Below, piece by piece: positions 28,234 to 37,822 of a stretch of 64,000 bases of DNA (position 1 is its first letter; every line of letters starts with the position of its first letter). The stretch covers positions 4,849,800 to 4,913,799 of the forward strand of contig NZ_CP037920.1 in NCBI RefSeq assembly GCF_007748195.1, given 5' to 3'. This DNA comes from Gimesia aquarii. Its GTDB lineage: Bacteria; Planctomycetota; Planctomycetia; Planctomycetales; Planctomycetaceae. The translations under genes were made by a program, and so were the position numbers. Below the pieces are notes generated by a model, which saw only the letters and a list, made by a program, of their open reading frames with translations, ran no database searches and had not been told where the DNA came from.

Positions 28234-29796
28234 ATGATAGCATTGAGTAAACACGTCCGCTCCGAATTAATTCGGTACATAATTTTCATCGTCCTCTTTC
28301 TGGCATCCAGTGCGGTAGCAGGCGAACGCCCCAATATCGTTTATATTCTCGCCGATGACCTCGGTTATGGGGACGTGAGTTGCTACAACCCTGCATCAAA
28401 AATTCAAACCCCGCATATTGATCGACTGGCTGCCGAGGGTATGAAATTTACCGATGCACATACCCCTTCCGCTGTCTGCACTCCTACTCGTTACGGAATA
28501 TTAACGGGACGTTACTGCTGGCGAACCCGTTTGAAGTATCGTGTGTTAGATGGATTTGATCCGCCTTTGATTGAACAGGATCAGACTACCGTACCCTCTT
28601 TACTCAAGCAGGCCGGTTACGATACGGCTTGTGTGGGTAAATGGCACTTGGGCATGCAGTGGACTGACAAAAACGGCCAGCCCGTACCCGCTGTTCCCAT
28701 CGATCGTCGGCAGCGTCCCCGTGTAGGTGATGATGTGGATTTCACTCAGCCTGTAACCGGTGGACCTTTGGCAAACGGGTTTGACTTTTATTTCGGCATC
28801 TCGGCTTCGCTGAATATGTCTCCCTTTTGCTATCTTGAAAATGATCGGCCCGTGATCATCCCCACGATTCCATCGGAACGAATTCAAACCGAATTTCTCT
28901 CTGTCGATCAAGGCATGCGTTCCCCTGATTTTACCATTTCCGGAGTGATGCCCACATTAACCGGTCAGGCAGTGCGTTATATCGAACAACATTCTAAAGC
29001 ATCTCCCAAGCGACCATTCTTTCTCTATTTTCCTTTGACAGCGCCTCATCTACCTCTGGTTCCCAACGACGAATTCCGAGGTAAAAGTGAGGCCGGCGAA
29101 TATGGTGATTTTGTTCTCGAAGTGGATGCCACCGTTGGTGCGATTATGGAAGCGTTAAAACGAACCGATGAGGCTGAGAATACACTAATCATTTTTACTT
29201 CTGATAATGGTGGTCTGTATCACTGGTGGACTCCACAAGAAGCCGATGATCTGAAGAATTATCGACTCTCGCATCGTGCAAAGTATGTGAAAGAACGCGG
29301 CCATCAAGGTAATGCGCACCTGCGAGGTACCAAAGCAGATATCTGGGAAGGTGGCCACCGGGTGCCATTCATCGTTCGCTGGCCCAAGCATACTCCCGCC
29401 GGTTCGACGAACGATGAACTTGTTGAACTAACCGATCTTCTGGCAACTTGCGCAGCGATTACAGACACGAAGCTGCCAGCCGAAGCTGGCGCAGACAGTA
29501 TCAATATCCTGCCAGCGCTACTCGGTAAAAAAAGCAACAAACCGTTGCGTGAGTATGCAGTGCACCATTCATTATGGGGACACTTTGCGATCCGACAGGG
29601 CCCCTGGAAGATGATCCCTAAACGTGGCTCAGGTGGCTTCACCCGCCCCCGCGAAATTACACCAGCAAACGAAGAACCTGCGGGACAACTCTATCACCTG
29701 ACAGACGACCCGTCAGAAACCAAAAATGTCTGGAATGAGCATCCCGAAATCGTCCAGCGCCTTACACTGTTATTAGAGAAAATTCAAAATCAGTGA
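28234..29796 (+). CDS. Arylsulfatase-type sulfatase, secreted
   Basis: It has 520 residues from ATG 28234, chosen because GGAGAG lies ten bases upstream and a signal peptide (IIFIVLFLASSAVAG) follows. Type I sulfatases hydrolyse sulfate esters using formylglycine made from the cysteine of CxPxR; here it is C82-T-P-T-R86. Other motifs: NIVYILADDLGYGD, VGKWHLGM, FTSDNGG and KADIWEGGHRVPFIVRWP. Planctomycetes carry many such enzymes for algal sulfated polysaccharides. The specific substrate is unknown. A DUF1501 gene follows after 219 bp. Confidence 0.95.
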   Translation: MIALSKHVRSELIRYIIFIVLFLASSAVAGERPNIVYILADDLGYGDVSCYNPASKIQTPHIDRLAAEGMKFTDAHTPSAVCTPTRYGILTGRYCWRTRLKYRVLDGFDPPLIEQDQTTVPSLLKQAGYDTACVGKWHLGMQWTDKNGQPVPAVPIDRRQRPRVGDDVDFTQPVTGGPLANGFDFYFGISASLNMSPFCYLENDRPVIIPTIPSERIQTEFLSVDQGMRSPDFTISGVMPTLTGQAVRYIEQHSKASPKRPFFLYFPLTAPHLPLVPNDEFRGKSEAGEYGDFVLEVDATVGAIMEALKRTDEAENTLIIFTSDNGGLYHWWTPQEADDLKNYRLSHRAKYVKERGHQGNAHLRGTKADIWEGGHRVPFIVRWPKHTPAGSTNDELVELTDLLATCAAITDTKLPAEAGADSINILPALLGKKSNKPLREYAVHHSLWGHFAIRQGPWKMIPKRGSGGFTRPREITPANEEPAGQLYHLTDDPSETKNVWNEHPEIVQRLTLLLEKIQNQ

Positions 29797-30015
29797 GTTG
29801 GTCCTGTTTCTAGCAAAAACGCTATGTTATTGGCATGTCAAACCATTAGCACTTTATGATTAAGCGCTAGACATGTTTGTGCTGTCATGTTAGCATTCGT
29901 TTATATGTTTGGCGTGGCTTCAATATAGCCAGTCAGACAAGAAACGAATTACTTTTCGCTGCAGAAACAAACGGGCCTCAATCAGGGCTCCCAATTGATA
30001 ACGGGGGAACAGGTT

Positions 30016-31413
30016 ATGCAACGGCGGCAATTTCTGGTGGCATCGGGACTCGGCTTTGCGGGTATGCACTTCGGAACGCCGACTTCCGCAGCACCCCAAA
30101 AGAAAATTTCCCCTTCGCGCAAGCCTGCAAAATCAACCATTCTATTCTTTTTGTGTGGTGGTGCGTCTCATCTCGATCTGTGGGATCTGAAACCAAACGC
30201 CCCCTCAGAGTATCGCGGTCCCTTTCAACCGATTGAAACGTCAGCCCCGGGAGTCCGGCTCTCTGAGCATCTTCCAATGCTGGCTAAACAAGCGCATCAT
30301 CTGGCACTGGTCAATTCGGTTGGTGCTACGGTTAACACCAATGATCATCACGCCGGGTATTATCACAATCTGACCGGGCATATTCCGGATCAGTCATTCG
30401 TCACCAAAGGAAACAATCGCACTCCGCAACCGGATGACTGGCCTTATATGGGTTCGGTTGTTGCCTCACGTCGTCCAAGCCATCCGAATCTGCCCAATGC
30501 AATCTCTCTACCACACATGCCAAGCCGCGCGCCCTATACGCGACCAGGACAGTTTGCAGCGCGATTGGGTGTTGAACACGATCCAATGTACATTCATGGA
30601 AATAACGAGGAGCCTCTCAAACTTCGTGGACCGGCCATGTCTCTTGAAGGGGAAATCACCGTTGATCGATTGACCGAACGGATGTCACTTCTGAAACAAC
30701 TCGATTCTGCCCGACGACGATTTGATGAGTTTGCCAATATCGCGACAATGAATCAAAATCAGGAACGTGCTTTGTCGTTACTCCTTTCTTCGCAATCAAC
30801 TTCCGCATTCGATCTGACACAGGAAAAGCCAGCCATGTTGGAGCGTTATGGTAAAACAATCAACGGCATGAGCCTGCTGGCCGCGCGGCGTCTGGTTGAA
30901 GCCGAGGTTCCTTTCATCACAGTATTCTGGAAAGGTGACCTGAATCGACTTGGCAAGAAATGCAAAAGTGCTGGAAGTTGGGATACGCATGGCAACAATT
31001 TTAAATGCCTCAAAGAAGATCTGCTTCCGGAATTTGACCGCGCCTATTCCGCCTTAATTGAAGATCTGGCAAACCGTGGCCTGCTAGATGAAACTTTAGT
31101 TCTGATAACCAGTGAAATGGGTCGCAAGCCAAAAATTGGTGATCCTCGCTCCGGTGGAACTTCAGGAGCCGGCCGCGATCACTGGACACACTGCCTGACT
31201 GACGTACTCGCCGGCGGCGGAATCCAGGGAGGCCAGACATTTGGTGCCAGCGACCGCTATGGCGAATTTCCTCTCAAGAGTCCAGTCACACCGGCGGACA
31301 TTACTCATACAGTCTATCACGCTATGGGCATTCATGATTTGATGGCCTATGACAAGTTAGACCGCCCGTATCATCTACTCGAAAATTCAAAACCTCTAAC
31401 TGCATTGTTCTAA
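30016..31413 (+). CDS. DUF1501 family protein, Tat-exported
   Basis: It has 465 residues. ATG 30016 is chosen because GGGGGAACAGG precedes it and the protein then opens with a twin-arginine signal (MQRRQFLVASGLGFAG). Family motifs: LFFLCGGASHLDLWDLKPNA, NTNDHHAGYYHNLTGH, SWDTHGNNFKCLKEDLLPEF, LITSEMGRKPKIGDPRSGG, AGRDHWTHC and the C-terminal YHAMGIHDL. Here it has no DUF1553 partner and instead follows a sulfatase, a frequent planctomycete arrangement. Its role is unknown, and hydrolase activity is inferred only from the fold. Confidence 0.92.
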   Translation: MQRRQFLVASGLGFAGMHFGTPTSAAPQKKISPSRKPAKSTILFFLCGGASHLDLWDLKPNAPSEYRGPFQPIETSAPGVRLSEHLPMLAKQAHHLALVNSVGATVNTNDHHAGYYHNLTGHIPDQSFVTKGNNRTPQPDDWPYMGSVVASRRPSHPNLPNAISLPHMPSRAPYTRPGQFAARLGVEHDPMYIHGNNEEPLKLRGPAMSLEGEITVDRLTERMSLLKQLDSARRRFDEFANIATMNQNQERALSLLLSSQSTSAFDLTQEKPAMLERYGKTINGMSLLAARRLVEAEVPFITVFWKGDLNRLGKKCKSAGSWDTHGNNFKCLKEDLLPEFDRAYSALIEDLANRGLLDETLVLITSEMGRKPKIGDPRSGGTSGAGRDHWTHCLTDVLAGGGIQGGQTFGASDRYGEFPLKSPVTPADITHTVYHAMGIHDLMAYDKLDRPYHLLENSKPLTALF

Positions 31414-31706
31414 CATTCAGCAAATTGTAACTCATTGATCGAATTTTTACATTGAGATTTCTGTAGTTAGTCACCAACTAAGTCATGAATTTGGCTTCAG
31501 TAATTCAATTTCCTGAACTGTGCCACTTCATCTGATTCCGATCGAAAATTGAATTAATTTACGTTCTCTCAGGCCTGAATTATCTGATTGATCTGATGCA
31601 ATAAAAAATTCAGAAATAATTGTCCCCTGCTCTGTCAGTCGTTCGCCATCTTTGTGTACGATCAACTCGCGTCAGCGAATTTCATGTTTTAGCAAAGGAC
31701 CTTAAG

Positions 31707-32054
31707 ATGGCCAAATTTATGTTCTTACAGCGTGGTAATTGTGATAATCCTCCAAAGATGACTCCCGAACAAATGGAAGCACAAATGAAATCCTGTATGG
31801 AGTGGATGCAGAGTGGAAAGGATGAAGGGTGGTTGCTGGACCCGGGTGCTCCACTTAATGGAAGTAGTGCGGTAGTCGAGTCTGATATGACAGTCCTTGA
31901 TGGCCCCTTTGCTGAATCGAAGGAACTTGTTGGCGGATACACTATTGTTGAAGCGCCCGATTTGGCAGCTGCATGTGAACTGGCTAAACGAACGATTAAA
32001 ATGGCAGGTGCTGGAAAGATCGAAGTTCGTGAAATTGCGAATGTCGGCCAGTAA
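31707..32054 (+). CDS. YCII-related (DGPF motif) protein
   Basis: It has 115 residues from ATG 31707, chosen because earlier codons are not family-like. It has a dimeric ferredoxin-like fold and carries the motif DGPFAESKELVGGYTIVEA that names the DGPF group. Such genes are commonly next to ECF42 sigma factors, as here, and are probably their targets. No enzymatic activity has been established for the group. A related gene follows at 32185. Confidence 0.92.
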   Translation: MAKFMFLQRGNCDNPPKMTPEQMEAQMKSCMEWMQSGKDEGWLLDPGAPLNGSSAVVESDMTVLDGPFAESKELVGGYTIVEAPDLAAACELAKRTIKMAGAGKIEVREIANVGQ

Positions 32055-32184
32055 GTTAGTAAACTGTAAATGACTTTTTCTTCCTGGTGTGAGCTGGCGT
32101 TCGCCATTAAATCGAACAACAGCCGCATTCTGGGCAGTCATTGAGCCATACCTTTTATTAGCGACTTTCAGCGGGAGTCTTGAA

Positions 32185-32544
32185 ATGCCGAAGTATATGT
32201 TCATTTATCGTGGTGGGCAGGAAAAGTTGAAATTCGCCTCGCCCGAACAAATACAACAGGTGATGCAGATGTGGATAGATTGGATTGATGATGGCGTCGA
32301 GGCCGGCTGGATCTTGGATGCTGGTGATGGTTTGAAGCCGGGTGGTGCAATCGTCAACATGGATTTGACGGTGACTAAAGATGAATTATCAACTGAATCG
32401 GGATCGCTCATCAGTGGCTATTCGATGATCGAGGTACCCGATCTAATCATGGCAATCGAATTAGCCAAAGATTCCCCAATGCCGAATTCGGGTGGCACAG
32501 TTGAAATTCGGGAACTCACTCATAATGGAAAGCAGTACGAATGA
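32185..32544 (+). CDS. YCII-related protein, DGPF motif lost
   Basis: It has 119 residues from ATG 32185. It is a paralogue of the preceding gene: PKYMFIYRGGQEKLKFASPE, MQMWIDWIDDGVEAGWILDAGDGLKPGG and SGYSMIEVPDLIMAIELAKD align well, but the position of DGPFAES reads TKDELSTES. Its last codons overlap the start of the sigma factor gene by 4 bp (ATGA), so the two are translationally coupled. Confidence 0.9.
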   Translation: MPKYMFIYRGGQEKLKFASPEQIQQVMQMWIDWIDDGVEAGWILDAGDGLKPGGAIVNMDLTVTKDELSTESGSLISGYSMIEVPDLIMAIELAKDSPMPNSGGTVEIRELTHNGKQYE

Positions 32545-33812
32545 AGCAGTCGACCAACCAACTGGTCGAACACTTTTTTCGGCACGAGTCTGCGAATCTG
32601 ATTGCAGTGCTGACGCGCGCCTTTGGTATGCGCCGTATTGACCTGATTGAAGACATGGTTCAGGTCGCAATCTTAGAGGCCATGCACGCCTGGAAACAAC
32701 GCGGCGTCCCGGAAAATCCCGCTGCCTGGGTTCACCATGTGGCAAAGAATCGCATCCTCGATTCCATACGTCGTGAAAAAACATACGAAAAAGCGATCGC
32801 ATTGTCTGGTCTCTCCAGGTCAGATCAATCAATTACTGCTCAGGAATCAATGGTTGATCAATGGCTTGAGAAAGAAGAGCTACCTGACAGTTTATTGCGT
32901 ATGATATTTGTCTGCTGTCATCCATCGCTGGAACGAAAAACGCAGATTGCACTGACGTTAAAAACACTTTGTGGATTCGGAATTTCTGAGATCTCTCGGG
33001 GACTACTATTACCCAGCGAAACGGTTAAGAAACGTATTCAACGTGCAAAACATTCTCTGGCAACAGCAAATGTGCGACTTGAACTACCCAGCGATGATCA
33101 GCTAACACAGCGGCTAGATGTCGTACATGATGTACTTTATTTGATGTTTAATGAAGGCTATAGTACTTCCCACGGAACAGAGCCAATTCGCGACGAAATC
33201 TGCGAGGAGGCAGTCCGACTCTGTCATCTGCTTTGTGAAAGTCCTTACTCATCTCCGTCAACAAAAGCACTGCTCGCCTTGCAATTGTTCCATGCCGCGC
33301 GACTCGATGCGAGAACTGATGAAAACGGAGCAGTGATACTTCTGGAAGATCAAGACCGTGAAAAATGGAATCGTTGCCTGATTGGTACTGCACAAAGCTG
33401 GCTAGCAAACTCAAAAACCGATCAGCCAACGAGATTTCATTTCGAAGCAGCCATTGCAATGCAGCACTGTATTTCTCCGAATGTCGAAGCCACAGACTGG
33501 AACTCTATCGTCAACTTTTATAGTCGGCTCATACAGCTACGCGATTCACCTGTTTATGAATTAAACCAGGCGATTGCTATGGGCCAGGCAGGCGATACAG
33601 GTGAGGCATTCTCTCAACTTCAGAATTTACGGGATAGTGACGATATGAAGCATTATTTCTTATTGGATTGCGCTTTCGCGCGTATTCACGAACTGGAAGG
33701 GAATACAAAAGCAGCGATCGACTCATACCTGACAGCATTGTCTAAAACCGTCGTTCCGCATGAGAAGACACTGCTGGAAAAAAAACTTCGAAAGCTTGCT
33801 GATTCGGGATAA
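32541..33812 (+). CDS. ECF-type RNA polymerase sigma factor (ECF42-like, DUF6596)
   Basis: It has 423 residues. Region 2 (AFGMRRIDLIEDMVQVAILE) and region 4 (FGISEISRGLLLPSETVKKRIQ, split over the helix-turn-helix) are followed by a long C-terminal domain with TPR-like helices (LNQAIAMGQAGDTGEAFSQL), typical of ECF42/DUF6596 sigma factors. These lack a classical anti-sigma gene, and the C-terminal domain is thought to control activity. The adjacent DGPF genes are the usual partners and likely targets. The start overlaps the upstream gene by 4 bp. The inducing signal is unknown. Confidence 0.92.
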   Translation: MKQSTNQLVEHFFRHESANLIAVLTRAFGMRRIDLIEDMVQVAILEAMHAWKQRGVPENPAAWVHHVAKNRILDSIRREKTYEKAIALSGLSRSDQSITAQESMVDQWLEKEELPDSLLRMIFVCCHPSLERKTQIALTLKTLCGFGISEISRGLLLPSETVKKRIQRAKHSLATANVRLELPSDDQLTQRLDVVHDVLYLMFNEGYSTSHGTEPIRDEICEEAVRLCHLLCESPYSSPSTKALLALQLFHAARLDARTDENGAVILLEDQDREKWNRCLIGTAQSWLANSKTDQPTRFHFEAAIAMQHCISPNVEATDWNSIVNFYSRLIQLRDSPVYELNQAIAMGQAGDTGEAFSQLQNLRDSDDMKHYFLLDCAFARIHELEGNTKAAIDSYLTALSKTVVPHEKTLLEKKLRKLADSG

Positions 33813-33830
33813 CAAAATAGATTTCAATTC

Positions 33831-34559
33831 TTATTTATTGTGGGCAGGAAGCGAGTAAATCTTCACATCGTCAACAACGGCATTTTTGGCTACAGCCAGT
33901 CGCAAAGTTCGTTTGGTAGGATGTGCTATCCCTTCGGATGAAAAAGAGCCTACTTTCATTCCATCAATGAAAACAGTCATAGTGTCTTCGCTAACTTTTA
34001 CGATTAGGTCATACCATTTTTTGGTTTGAAGTTTATGAGGAAATCTTTTTTTCTTCGATTTTAATAATTCCTGAAGTGCGGGTGTCAGTTTTTTGGCTTT
34101 TCTCAACTCGCGCGTCTTTAAGTCCATATTCCCGGTTTTGAGATCGATCATTTCCACGTTTCGGGTACTAATTTTTGTGGCAAACAAATGACCGGCGTGA
34201 ACTTTCTTGTACTTCAAATCCGCAAAATTTAAACCAAGGCTATCCTTTTTGTCCTCCAGCATGAACCTGAGTTCGACGGATCCATCTCGAAACTCAGCAG
34301 AATGGGTTACTGAAACCGCGTGATCTGCTACCTTATGAATGTAAATATACATTGCACCATTTTTGAGATCGACCTGCTTATTCCCTGCTGCACGCCAGCG
34401 GCTATTAGTTCCCCAACCGTTACCAATTTCATCTTTGGTTTCCTGAGATTCGTTTCGTTCGAAATCATCTTCGAATATCAACGTGCCTCGTTCCTCTGCC
34501 AGAAGCGCAGGAGAAATAAATAGCATGATCGCCCAAACAAATAGGAAATGTTTTTTCAC
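33831..34559 (-). CDS. Secreted beta-sandwich (LamG/DUF1080-like) protein
   Basis: It has 242 residues. GTG 34559 is preferred over TTG 34577 because AAAAGG lies nine bases upstream. A signal peptide (FLFVWAIMLFISPALLAE) is followed by a concanavalin-like beta-sandwich: LIFEDDFERNES, VELRFMLEDKKDSLGLNF, WYDLIVKVSEDTMTVFIDGM. This matches the shape of planctomycete DUF1080-type domains that bind or cleave glycans. No catalytic residues can be assigned. Confidence 0.78.
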   Translation of the reverse strand: MKKHFLFVWAIMLFISPALLAEERGTLIFEDDFERNESQETKDEIGNGWGTNSRWRAAGNKQVDLKNGAMYIYIHKVADHAVSVTHSAEFRDGSVELRFMLEDKKDSLGLNFADLKYKKVHAGHLFATKISTRNVEMIDLKTGNMDLKTRELRKAKKLTPALQELLKSKKKRFPHKLQTKKWYDLIVKVSEDTMTVFIDGMKVGSFSSEGIAHPTKRTLRLAVAKNAVVDDVKIYSLPAHNK

Positions 34560-34963
34560 TGGATGTAACCTTTTCAAATTGTGCTATAGCTTCCAAAACT
34601 AACTGAATGCCAGAATGTTTGGCAACGTCCATTCTATTAAGTTAGACCATCAATGTTTTCTATATTCGAAATCTCTTTGAAATGTTCTAGAGCATCGCCC
34701 TAAAACAGAAGATGTTCATCACCTCAGAAAATCGAACCTCAGGTTACTAGAGTTTGGTAATAACCTGACTACCCTTCATCTATTCAGAGTTTATGAAGTT
34801 GATCAGAATCAAACAAACATATTACGTATGCATGCTTTAGGCATTTTAGAAAAAATAGAAAAAACGAAAACATATCGTTGCGTTCACTTATGTTTTTTTG
34901 TGACAATAAATCTGTACTAAAGTTTAAACTAGCATTGCACCTCGGATATTACAGGTTTCCCTT
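34560..34963. other. AT-rich intergenic region, no gene
   Basis: A 404-bp divergent region between the beta-sandwich gene (minus) and the patatin gene (plus). It has long A/T runs, especially at 34840-34920, and no coding frame or clear hairpin. Confidence 0.45.
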
Positions 34964-37681
34964 ATGTCTAAATCTACACAAGGCCGACTCACATTACCAC
35001 AAAAAGTGCGATCCTCGGAACAAAAGTATATAAACGAACGCCGCAAAGCGGCAAAACTACGAGACAAGAAAAAACCGCCATCAATTGGATTAGCCCTCTC
35101 TGGAGGAGGAATTCGATCTGCCACATTCGCTCTGGGAGTGCTTCAAAAACTTGCCAAGCAAAATAGTCTGCGTTTTATTGACTACATGACGACTGTCTCA
35201 GGCGGTGGGTATATCGGCGCGTGCCTGTCTTCCTTAATGGCATTTCCAGATCCGGATCTACCCCCAGAAAAAGATGACGTAAGTATAAACCAAAAAGCAT
35301 TTGAAAATTTTAATTTAGCAGACAATTTTCCTCTGTTGCGCACCGATCAAATGCATCATCTACGAAAACATGGTAGTTTTCTGATCTTGAGAGAAGGTCT
35401 CTTTCGTAAAGATGTTTTGCGTGCAATTGGAATGTTCTTTGCAGGGCTGTTCTCAACACTCCTTCTATTGGCTTTACCATTATTTACTGCTGTTGGTCTA
35501 GCGATAAGTTATATTTCGTTAGTTGGTGATCTCGACTTATCAACTGAATCGCTACAGAAAATAGGATGGACTTCCTGGGACACAGCACTGGAATGGAATT
35601 CACATCATACAAAAGTATTTTGGATAGGATTACTCACAGGAATAATTACTGTTTTTATAATACCGATTATTCATTCGTACTGGAAAAAAACTGGCGGTAA
35701 TCTAGGGGAAACAGAGGAAGAGATTACTGAGAGAACCTGTTTGACTTACGTCTTCTGTGCGATCTTTACAATCGGTGGAGGAATATTTGCATCTTACGAA
35801 TATCATGATTACCAACCAATGATTAACAACGTTTTTACGTTTTCCTCTCTTATGACATCAATGATTTTTAGTTTGGGAGCTTTTATAGGTTCCATGCTTT
35901 ATTATTCTCTCATCATATGTAAGAGAAACTCAAAATGGACGTCAATAAATCGTTCCTTAGTAGGTGCATCTATCGCAATTATTTTTAATGCGACAATTGT
36001 GTTTTTATTGTTAGCTGTAATCACCTTTTGTATTTGGGCCGTTCTGGGAGAACATCTGGGGGCGTTTGGTTTAGATTTTTATAAGAAACAAGAATCACCT
36101 CCTGGTATGTTTTTTCTTGTCTTAAGTGGTCTTACATTTATTGTAACTCGACTTTTTGCATTGCGAGGAAAAATTCCGGAATCGAATAGTGGTCCGATAG
36201 CGGTGATCGCCTCGAAAATTCCTCTCTTGATTTTGCGAATTGCAGTTCCGCTGTTCCTGTTCTGTACATTTATGGTCACAATTGAGTGGACTATTAAATA
36301 TGGTGGAATTGAAGAATGGAAAGAGGGCTTACTCTTTGCAGGTGGAAGCTTCTTGGCTCTCATTGTTGCGGGATACTTAATTGATGTGAATCGACTAAGC
36401 ATTCATTATTTTTACCGAGATAGACTGGCTGAGACCTATCTACAAACAGAGCGACATGAAACTGGTGAATTAAAACTCATTCGTAACGATTGTGCTCTGA
36501 AAGTTTCAGACCTCAACTGTCATGGTAAAAACAAGGGAAACCCACTTCCCTATCATATCATTTTGTGTTCTTTGAATTTAGCTGGCTCTCGAGATCTGGC
36601 GCGCCGTACTCGCAAATCAGACCATTTCATTTTTTCCCGTGCATATTGCGGTTCCGGTTCAACCGGTTATATCCCGACAGAAAAATATCGAAACGGCAAC
36701 ACAAAATTAGCAACAGCAATGACTATTTCTGGGGCTGCCATTGGTAGCAATATGGGTTTTCAAACTTCATTTGCACGCGCGTTTGCATTAACCATGTTTA
36801 ATATTCGACTCGGATACTGGATCGTCAATCCACGTGTTTATGATCAGGATACTATAGCAAAAGAAGAAATCATCCAGTTCCCAGACGAAAAGAAGCCAAA
36901 CAAAAAATGGGTCGACGAAAACTGGAAACATAAATTATTCCCGTTTAGTCCCTATCTTTTGGAAAAAAATATTTGGTGGCCCTGGTTTCTCAGATCAGAG
37001 TTAGTGGGAAATACAAACAGCCAGGGTCGTCTAGTTAATTTATCTGACGGAGGGCATTCCGGAGACAACATTGGTTTATACCCTCTCTTTCAGAGGCGCT
37101 GTAAATTAATCATTGCAAGTGATGCAGAGTGTGATCCGGAATACAACTTTAGTTCTCTGATTAATGCAATCAATCAAATCTATATTGATGAAAATGTGGA
37201 AGTGAAGATCGATATTACTCAAATCCGTCCTGATGAAGAAAATGCGCCTGCCAAAAAACATTTCGTCATTGGAAAAATTGAATACCCTGAAGACCCTAAT
37301 CGCCTCGAAATAGATCCAGATGATGAAGACGCCAAAGCCTCAACCGGCTGGCTTATTTATCTGAAGTCGTCTCTGATTCACAACTACTATCAATCGATCA
37401 AAAATCAAGGGCATCATGAGCATGATGAACTTGATCATGAACCAGCGGCAGTGCAAAGTTATGCCGCACAAAATAAGAAATTCCCACATGAATCAACGGC
37501 TGATCAATTTTTTAATGATGATCAATTTGAAGCTTATCGCGCTCTAGGTTTTCACGTTGTTTCCGCAATGTATGATTCTTTTGATCAATGGTCAAAAAAG
37601 GCGAAACCAAACAAAGCAAATGAAATTCCTTCGGTGGAAGAACTTGTTGAGTGGTGCGCGTTTGAGTATGAGAAAAAATGA
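34964..37681 (+). CDS. Membrane-embedded patatin-like phospholipase
   Basis: It has 905 residues. Patatin enzymes are Ser-Asp dyad lipid acyl hydrolases. The N-terminal part has the oxyanion loop GGGIRS (residues 47-52) and the nucleophile Ser79 in TVSGGGYIG; the catalytic-Asp motif LSDGG comes only at about residue 695. The roughly 600 residues between hold several hydrophobic helices (about 155-480, for example LFSTLLLLALPLFTAVGLAI and AIIFNATIVFLLLAVITFCI). The catalytic domain is therefore interrupted by a membrane module. The C-terminus is charged. Gene composition is AT-richer than its neighbours. No operon partner. Confidence 0.85.
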   Translation: MSKSTQGRLTLPQKVRSSEQKYINERRKAAKLRDKKKPPSIGLALSGGGIRSATFALGVLQKLAKQNSLRFIDYMTTVSGGGYIGACLSSLMAFPDPDLPPEKDDVSINQKAFENFNLADNFPLLRTDQMHHLRKHGSFLILREGLFRKDVLRAIGMFFAGLFSTLLLLALPLFTAVGLAISYISLVGDLDLSTESLQKIGWTSWDTALEWNSHHTKVFWIGLLTGIITVFIIPIIHSYWKKTGGNLGETEEEITERTCLTYVFCAIFTIGGGIFASYEYHDYQPMINNVFTFSSLMTSMIFSLGAFIGSMLYYSLIICKRNSKWTSINRSLVGASIAIIFNATIVFLLLAVITFCIWAVLGEHLGAFGLDFYKKQESPPGMFFLVLSGLTFIVTRLFALRGKIPESNSGPIAVIASKIPLLILRIAVPLFLFCTFMVTIEWTIKYGGIEEWKEGLLFAGGSFLALIVAGYLIDVNRLSIHYFYRDRLAETYLQTERHETGELKLIRNDCALKVSDLNCHGKNKGNPLPYHIILCSLNLAGSRDLARRTRKSDHFIFSRAYCGSGSTGYIPTEKYRNGNTKLATAMTISGAAIGSNMGFQTSFARAFALTMFNIRLGYWIVNPRVYDQDTIAKEEIIQFPDEKKPNKKWVDENWKHKLFPFSPYLLEKNIWWPWFLRSELVGNTNSQGRLVNLSDGGHSGDNIGLYPLFQRRCKLIIASDAECDPEYNFSSLINAINQIYIDENVEVKIDITQIRPDEENAPAKKHFVIGKIEYPEDPNRLEIDPDDEDAKASTGWLIYLKSSLIHNYYQSIKNQGHHEHDELDHEPAAVQSYAAQNKKFPHESTADQFFNDDQFEAYRALGFHVVSAMYDSFDQWSKKAKPNKANEIPSVEELVEWCAFEYEKK

Positions 37682-37822
37682 AGATGAGTTAACTAGGTCT
37701 CACTTAGCAAAACAGATTCACATTAGATAACTAAATTCTCTACTACTCCAAAGATTTCCGAAAATCTCCTATCAAATTGGAGTGCAGAATATATTTAGCA
37801 AATTGGTGCACTTTGGTAGACA

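Noticed and set aside
37760-37820. Imperfect direct repeat CAAATTGG-GTGCA between the patatin and DUF1501 genes
   Set aside because: Only two short copies in AT-rich DNA with no link to a gene start; probably chance.
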